This document shows, in pieces, positions 42,245 to 47,536 of a DNA stretch of 47,536 nt. The stretch is from positions 662,521-710,056 of the forward strand of contig BFEA01000471.1 in the NCBI GenBank assembly GCA_003427395.1. The letters are read 5' to 3'. The notes beneath the pieces are model-generated. The model was not told the origin of the DNA, did not search any database, and worked only from the letters and a program-made list of their open reading frames with translations. This DNA comes from Chara braunii (taxonomy: Eukaryota; Streptophyta; Charophyceae; Charales; Characeae). Within the stretch, counting starts at the first letter, position 1; every line of letters begins with the position of its first letter. The translations under genes and the position numbers were made by a program.

Positions 42245-43357
42245 CTGTTCCAAATCAGTTTATCCAAGGTTGTCGCCAGATCAAGGGAGGGACCAGGGAA
42301 CACATGGTTAATATGTGACATATACACGATCGACGACCCAGGATCAAGCACAAGCCTCTTAAGTAATAATGCTTCAGGAGAGATAGCCTTTCCAGAACAA
42401 GCATTAAGGAAAGTAAGAGTGGTAGAATCAGAGGAACGATGCATATATGAACCTCTAGTGACCATAACAAATTTGGAAGTCGATCTAGCAGAATGGGCTT
42501 GGAAGAGGAAGTTAGGCAGACTAGGAATAGAGATGCGTAATAACATCCTTGAATACTCCACTAAGTTGGGATATTCCCTAAGAATGATATCGGTCTCAAT
42601 AGCCCAGATCATCAACCAAAGATGGGAAAATCATCTCAATCTACCACTAAACCAAACTCTCATATCCTCATGGAGTACTCTGCTCGCCATCTCCCCAGTT
42701 AAGATAAGAAGCTTTCAATGACTGCTAGCCCATCGAGCGCTCCCAGTTAACAAATGGTTTAACAAAAGAAGAAACGCACAGTTGTAATCCCCTATGCAAG
42801 AACTATGTTCCATTTGCCAGGAGGGACTGACATAAGATATAGAATATTGTTTGCTTGAATGCCAAAAAACCAAGCAGTTATGGCCACAAGCCTTTCAACT
42901 TTGGCTCTCAATCACTAGCAAAGCAATGTCGTTAGATCAAATCTCTCTTTTACTGGGATTACACACTGACAAGGCATGGCAGAGATTCAAAGTCTCCTTC
43001 TTCCAAATTCTAAGACTGAAGACTTTATGGATGATTTGGAAGCGCAGATGCCAAGAAACGCTTGACCACTCAACTATAGCACCCCAAGAAGCTTGGGAAG
43101 GAGCCTTGCAAACAGTAAACGTCAAATATAGAGGACGGTGGAAAAGAACCTGCAGGAAAATAAAAACGAATATTGCTAACAAGGACAAAATAATAAAAAC
43201 TTTCGTAAAACATCAGTTAGGAGAAGGCAGGATTGCCGAAATAAAACAGGACAGACACCACTTCTTTCAATGGCGACATATTCATCTAAGGAGGCAAGAG
43301 ATAGACGCCTCTGGAAGCAGAACTCACCTTACGGATATATCAATAAGGGAGAGATAA
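42245..43357 (+). pseudogene. LINE-3 C-terminal region with zf-RVT-like motif
   Basis: Plus strand again: NTWLICDIYTIDDPGSS and a QIINQRWENHLNLPLN stretch parallel LINE-1 around 23041-23220. A shorter open region gives CSICQEG, a stop, and EYCLLECQKTKQLW, a CxxC...Y-C...C form of the zinc motif in which the usual His is Tyr. The long basic tail ends near 43357. Stops near 42721, 42785 and 42830. Confidence 0.65.
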
Positions 43358-43360
43358 TAA

Positions 43361-44391
43361 GAGTAGGGCCACCACAGTCTCTCATAAATGAAATAGACAA
43401 AATAATACCGGCACCCTCTATGTGACACCTACACATCAAGGCAAGGAGAAAGTTAGGGCATAGTTATAACCTGAACTAGTAGCCAAAACCTATAAGAGAG
43501 GAATAAGCAAAGAAGTTAGGGTTTAGGGCTTTAGGAGTACTGTTTAAAAAAAACGTCGAAACATTAGAACTAGTGAATAGAAAAGACAGGAATAACTAGG
43601 AAAAACAAGTCTCGGACCGAATCTATGTCGTAAGAAGAATGAACACAACATGCTTTACGATATTACCCTTAAGGATAGGATAAAACTTTTAAATGTGTAC
43701 AACAGATGGCCTGATAAGCCTAGAGGATAAGGTTTAAGAAAGCGATAAAGGCAGAAATAACAATGCAGTTAGGAGTTCGAGTACCCAATAGAGAATACTT
43801 GGCAACATAATAATGGAGAGGGAGGGAGGACGTTGGAAGATAAAGCCAGCTGAGATTAAGAAGTAAGCAAGTTCGTGAAAGGTTTTCAGCAATTACTAAA
43901 CATTCCCTTAGAAGCCAGTCCCAAATATTAGTCCTAGCATTCAGGTTTATAAGACAATACTCAGCGGAAAGAGCTAGGAGCTAGGCATCTAAGAGGATCA
44001 GAAACTAGTGGAGATAGGCTAGCATTCAGGTTTATTAGACAACACTCAGTGGAAAGAGCTAGAATCTAGGGGTCGCAGAGGATCAGAAGATAGTGGATAT
44101 AGGCTAACTTAGGCAGGGGTGAGGGGTGGTATATCCTTCCCTTAAGGAAGTAATCAATGTCGTCCACTCGGGCCTCTCAACCATAATGGGGGGGAGCGTG
44201 AGCGTGTTTTCATTATATTTATATTTGACTTGCCGGGGGAATAGGAACTGGACTGTTGCTCCCAAGAATGGTAGGGGCCAGAACCAAGAGGTTCTGTTTT
44301 TAAAAAAATAAAAATAAAAAAAAATGAAGCCTGCATGGGTTTGTTGTACCCGTAGGTTGTTTAATGCAGAGGTTGCCTGGAAGTGGGGGGG
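43361..44391. other. Probable LINE-3 3' flank
   Basis: No gene. It contains an 85-bp tandem duplication and an A-rich run at 44299-44323. A minus-strand frame spanning 44104-44886 is 260 codons but crosses the A-rich run and a perfect hairpin, and shows no domain. The stretch 44240-44275 faintly resembles the hairpin-box module (ttgctcccaagaatgg). Confidence 0.4.
43934..44105. repeat. 85-bp tandem duplication
   Basis: Copies start ctagcattcaggttta at 43934 and 44019 and run through ggaaagagcta and aggatcagaa.tagtgga. They lie in the probable 3' UTR of LINE-3. Confidence 0.85.
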
Positions 44392-44423
44392 GGGGCGCAG
44401 CGCTTCCAGAAGCGCTGCGCCCC
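44392..44423. other. Perfect 14-bp GC-rich hairpin
   Basis: GGGGCGCAGCGCTT, loop CCAG, exact reverse complement. It is preceded by a G run. The core agcgctgcgcccc recurs at about 6342-6354. Confidence 0.9.
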
Positions 44424-46160
44424 GCCGGGTTGGCACTCTCACACGGGCAGTCCTGTGGCACCTTACAGGTTGGACACACAGGAGCGCGAAGTGGCGGCTG
44501 GGTATGACGTGGGCAGTCTTGGCGTGACGGCGCCTTGGTGATGGGGTAGTGATGAAGTAGAGATCGGACAGCGGGAGGGCAGGAGGATGGAGCGTGAATC
44601 GGTGTTGCCTGCCTTTTAAAAGCACTCCGGTGCCATCTTGTAGCGGACCCACCAGGTGTGGTGCTCCGCTAGTGGTAGAGATGGAGATGAAGGAAGAAGG
44701 GGGGAGCGAGATGGCACAACGCAGCTCCCCACGCAAGACTCCAACGCACGTACTCCCAAGTGTGCAAGTGAAGAATGAAACTGAAAACAGACAATGGTTG
44801 GGGTATACCCCAGCGGACTGACGGGACTGGACTAGACTGGCTGGTACCGACAGAGGTACCGGCCTGGACTGGCCTACCCCGAACATAACACAGGCCTGTG
44901 AGAATAGGCCAAGGGGCTGGTCTCACAGGCCAGCCCGAGGTCCGCTACACGATCCTCGGCCTGTGATGGATCACCTAGATACAAACATGCTTCCGCCAAG
45001 AAGCGGAACTCTACCAAAGAAAAGAAAACTTGAGTAGTCTAGGATGCGGAGCAAGCTCCATGCCGAGTCCATGCGATGCAACCTAGGATATAAAATGTCA
45101 CAAAACAGCAATGTCACATCTAACAGCCTAAGTGAAAGCAGAAGCAACTAACGAACATACATGTCCTAGGAAAGCAAAAGCAACTAACTAGCATACATGT
45201 CCTANGAAANCAGAAAGTAGTGACAACTAGATCCTAGAATGTTGGAGGCACTAGCCTCAGTCTGGTAACAACTGACTAGTGTATAAGTCCTAAGAACAGC
45301 AAAAGCAGAACAACTAAATCCTAGAAATGTCGGAGGCAGTAGCCTCAGTCTGAGAGCAACAAAGCAATCAACAAGACAACCATATGTCACATGAGAAGTG
45401 TGTCGCAAACCAAAGGGTGGGATGGTCTCTGAGGGTGGCGAATGCAGCCTAGGGGTCGAAAACTCCTAAGGGCATCCGCACATAGTGACAGGGGAAAACA
45501 CATGTCATCAAGCTCAATGAGGGTAGGGAACTGGAAGCGAACAGAACCAATGACCCTAACAGATAGACCATCAGGGCGGGTAATGCTCGACTAAGGGGTG
45601 ACCGCTATGGAGGGTCGACCATGCAAGGGAACAAGGGGGCCTGGTATACTGGGCGCACCTAGATGAAGCATGCGGGGCTGCCTAACTAGGGCGTGAGGGT
45701 CGGCGAAGGGTAGAGAGATGATGGGTAAGGGAATCATGCAAATGACTCCTAAAGTGAGGGAAGTCGGAGCTAGATCCGTAAGATGGGAAGCCAGGGCAAG
45801 CTATGGTCCCAATGCCTATGCGTATACCAAGGGAGAGCCCAACTCAGAGGAACCCGGCTAAAGGGAGACCATCATGCGACACAAGCAGGGTACTGTACAG
45901 GTTAAAGTGGTAAGAGAGTGGCGACGTCTGAAGTAGGCAGAGCTGATCGTGACGAAGTCCATGAAGCTGCTGATGACGTCCACGATGAGAAGTCCGGAAT
46001 GTCGTCGAGGAAGAGCCGCAACGTCGACGAGCCGAAGTAGCAAAACTGGAGTGGATGGAGTACTGAGAAGTCAAGCACGTGGGAAGGTAAGTCGGAGTCA
46101 ATCGTCGTATCGAGCAGGACGATGACGAGTGCGCTGTGGACGCTCAGAAGCATCCGGCTA
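44424..46160 (-). other. Region 3' of the chromovirus pol, probably containing its LTR
   Basis: In minus-strand sense this follows the pol stop codon, so it should contain the polypurine tract and 3' LTR. I could not fix either boundary: no clear purine tract or TG...CA pair was seen. Tandem ~88-bp subrepeats (45135-45352), two N bases (45205, 45211) and a perfect 10-bp inverted repeat (44893-44902 with 44922-44931) are present. Confidence 0.4.
45135..45352 (-). repeat. ~88-bp tandem repeats in the presumed LTR
   Basis: cctcagtctg recurs at 45255 and 45343, and the tcctaggaaagcaaaagcaacta block recurs around 45140 and 45205. About 2.4 copies with moderate divergence. Tandem arrays in LTRs often act as enhancers; that role is inferred. 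Confidence 0.7.
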
Positions 46161-47536
46161 CTACTGAAGGTCTGCCTCAGATGGAGCAGGCTCGACTTCG
46201 GCGGTCTCCTCAATCGGGGGAGAAGGAGGACGGTCAGTGGGTTGAGGAGGAGCAGTGAACCCAGCACGACGAGCACGGTCATAAGCACGCACCAACATGC
46301 GAGTGTGTTGTAAGTGCTCGAGGGGCTCCCAGATAGCCTCCTCATCAGGGTAACCCTTCCAACGTACGAGACACTTGACGTGGGGAGGGTTGTCGTCGGT
46401 GACTCGGCGACCAATGATGTCTGAAACGAGGAACTCCTCGTGACCGTCCACCATGATGGGTGGAGGGCGCTCGTATGGTCGTCCAGCGAAACGCTCAGAC
46501 GGTCTGCGGTAAGGACGCAGTAACGAGACGTGGTAGACATCGTGCACACGAGCCTGGCGTAGGTAGTCGGGCAGCTTCACACGGAAGCTCACCGGGCTAG
46601 ATGCCGTATCAGAACCGACGGCCCGGAGGATGCGGCATGGGCCAAAGAAGCGACGCCGAAACTTGCGAAGCGTGTCCGCTTCGAGCTGTAAGTGGCGGGC
46701 GTCGATAAGCACATCATCACCGACTTTGAATGGATGATCCATCCTCGATCGGTTCGCACGTGCTGCCATGCGAGTCTGGGAAGCGGCTATGTGCTCATGT
46801 GCGGTACAACTCGTGTCGGGGTGCAGCTGGGACGGTCGAAGGAAGTTTGTGGGAACATGAGGGTGATAGCCGAGGTCGCAATAGTAAGGCGACATCCCCG
46901 TGGTTGGCGAGACGGCGTGGTTGTAGGTTATCTCCGCGTGGGAAAGATGAAGATCCCACTGCTGGTCGTCACGAACAATCTTTCGAAGAATATCTCCGAG
47001 AGTCCTGTTCGTGATCTCGGTCTGACCATCAGTCTGAGGATGGTAAGACGAGGAGAAGCGGAGCTGAGTGCCATATACCTCGTGGAGCCGTCGCCAGAAT
47101 CGGCTGGTAAAGCGCGGGTCACGGTCAGATATGATGCTCAGAGGTAAGCCGTGGTCACGCACGACTCGGTCAAACACGATGTCGGCGACCTCACTTGCAC
47201 TGATGGCACAGCGGCACGGAACAAAGCGTGCACGCTTCGTGAAGCGGTCGACGACGATCAGGAGAGCATCATGACCGCGAGGGGTCGGAGGACGAAGAGG
47301 ACCAATAAAGTCCATCGAGATGGACTGCCAACGACCCTCAGGGATAGGAAGAGGCTGGAGCAAACCATAAGGCAGGTGGTTCGCATTGTTCACCTGCTGA
47401 CAGGTGGGGCACTCTGCGACGTAGTCCTTCACAAAGTCCTTGCGCTTTGGCCAGACGTACAGGCGGCTCACACGAGCCAACGTCTTGTGGAAGCCCATAT
47501 GACCGGCAACTGCCTGGTCATGGAACTTTGCTACTG
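46161..47536 (-). CDS. Ty3/gypsy chromovirus integrase with chromodomain (partial pol)
   Basis: C-terminal part of a Pol polyprotein, open to the right edge. The codons beyond 47498 read VAKFHDQAVAGHMGFHKT, so the Met at 47498 is internal. Order from that Met: the rest of the HHCC zinc-binding domain (CPTC at about 30-33), the catalytic core with D63 (MDFIG), D125 (SDRDPRF) and E161 (TDGQTEITNR), a DD35E spacing, a GPY/F-like module (FFGPCRILRAVG, about 284-295), and a chromodomain (EEFLVSDIIGRR, CLVRWKGY and AIWEP, about 354-391). It inserts element cDNA; the chromodomain targets particular chromatin. Intact as seen, with no stop in 458 codons, unlike the LINEs. Protease, RT and RNase H lie outside the window. 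Confidence 0.9.
   Translation of the reverse strand, partial: VAKFHDQAVAGHMGFHKTLARVSRLYVWPKRKDFVKDYVAECPTCQQVNNANHLPYGLLQPLPIPEGRWQSISMDFIGPLRPPTPRGHDALLIVVDRFTKRARFVPCRCAISASEVADIVFDRVVRDHGLPLSIISDRDPRFTSRFWRRLHEVYGTQLRFSSSYHPQTDGQTEITNRTLGDILRKIVRDDQQWDLHLSHAEITYNHAVSPTTGMSPYYCDLGYHPHVPTNFLRPSQLHPDTSCTAHEHIAASQTRMAARANRSRMDHPFKVGDDVLIDARHLQLEADTLRKFRRRFFGPCRILRAVGSDTASSPVSFRVKLPDYLRQARVHDVYHVSLLRPYRRPSERFAGRPYERPPPIMVDGHEEFLVSDIIGRRVTDDNPPHVKCLVRWKGYPDEEAIWEPLEHLQHTRMLVRAYDRARRAGFTAPPQPTDRPPSPPIEETAEVEPAPSEADLQ

Larger units (their letters stand above)
36200..43360 (+). mobile_element. LINE-3: plant-type LINE with inverted RT segment
   Basis: Plus-strand ORF1, endonuclease and linker (36200-40375) are followed by RT and thumb on the minus strand (42240-40641) and then by the zf-RVT-like C terminus on the plus strand (about 42245-43357). 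Turning the middle round would restore the normal domain order. Stops, frameshifts and lost catalytic residues show it is inactive. The 3' end is unclear. It may extend to the A-rich run at 44299-44323, which would put the tandem duplication at 43934-44105 in its 3' UTR. Confidence 0.8.

Noticed and set aside
44104-44886. 260-codon minus-strand frame
   Set aside because: It crosses an A-rich tail, a G run and a perfect hairpin, and has no domain; likely chance in GC-rich DNA.

Overview
This is a gene-poor, repeat-dense eukaryotic window, almost certainly nuclear DNA of a streptophyte (green plant lineage). The evidence is: degenerate plant-type LINEs with endonuclease, reverse transcriptase (RT) and zf-RVT-like domains; a Ty3/gypsy integrase carrying a C-terminal chromodomain (a chromovirus); and a nuclear fragment of a plant-type mitochondrial rrn18-rrn5 cluster. 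The repeat style recalls charophyte algae such as Chara, but that is an impression, not a demonstration. I see no confident intact host protein-coding gene. A few N bases and a 53-nt G run mark a draft assembly.

Layout. 1-3290: microsatellites, two copies of a ~400-bp dispersed repeat, and a ~175-bp inverted repeat. 3290-17256: mostly unexplained single-copy-looking DNA. It holds two copies of an unrecognised protein-coding family (5052-5599 and 11748-12253), a TCA trinucleotide field (7015-7790), a 53-bp minisatellite (8901-9217) and several strong small hairpins. 17257-24583: a decayed LINE on the plus strand (LINE-1) with a poly-A tail. An antisense LINE tail abuts its 5' end. 24584-28030: a second LINE split into a minus-strand 3' part and a plus-strand endonuclease part, the geometry expected of twin-primed 5' inversion. 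28030-36199: unexplained DNA with an inverted-repeat element facing two poly-A tracts inward, the mitochondrial rRNA insertion, the poly-G run, a short poly-A-tailed element end, and tandem duplications. 36200-43360: a third LINE (LINE-3) whose central RT segment lies in reverse orientation between plus-strand flanks. 43360-47536: probable 3' flank of LINE-3, a perfect 14-bp GC-rich hairpin, and the 3' end of a chromovirus on the minus strand that runs off the right edge.

The most interesting signal is a ~45-nt 3'-terminal module found at six places. It is a 6-bp stem with a 7-nt loop of the form CCCGNTT, followed by a box close to GCTCCCCACCAATAG. It occurs twice in the LINE-1 3' UTR, in the antisense tail at 17257-17420, in the short element at 32005-32088, and in both copies of the ~400-bp repeat. 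Stem position 6 covaries (G-C versus A-T), and one decayed copy shows a C-G to T-A change at position 2. Several copies lie shortly before poly-A. This fits a reverse-transcriptase recognition hairpin shared by a LINE and smaller elements that borrow its machinery, a LINE/SINE-type partnership. I inferred it by eye.
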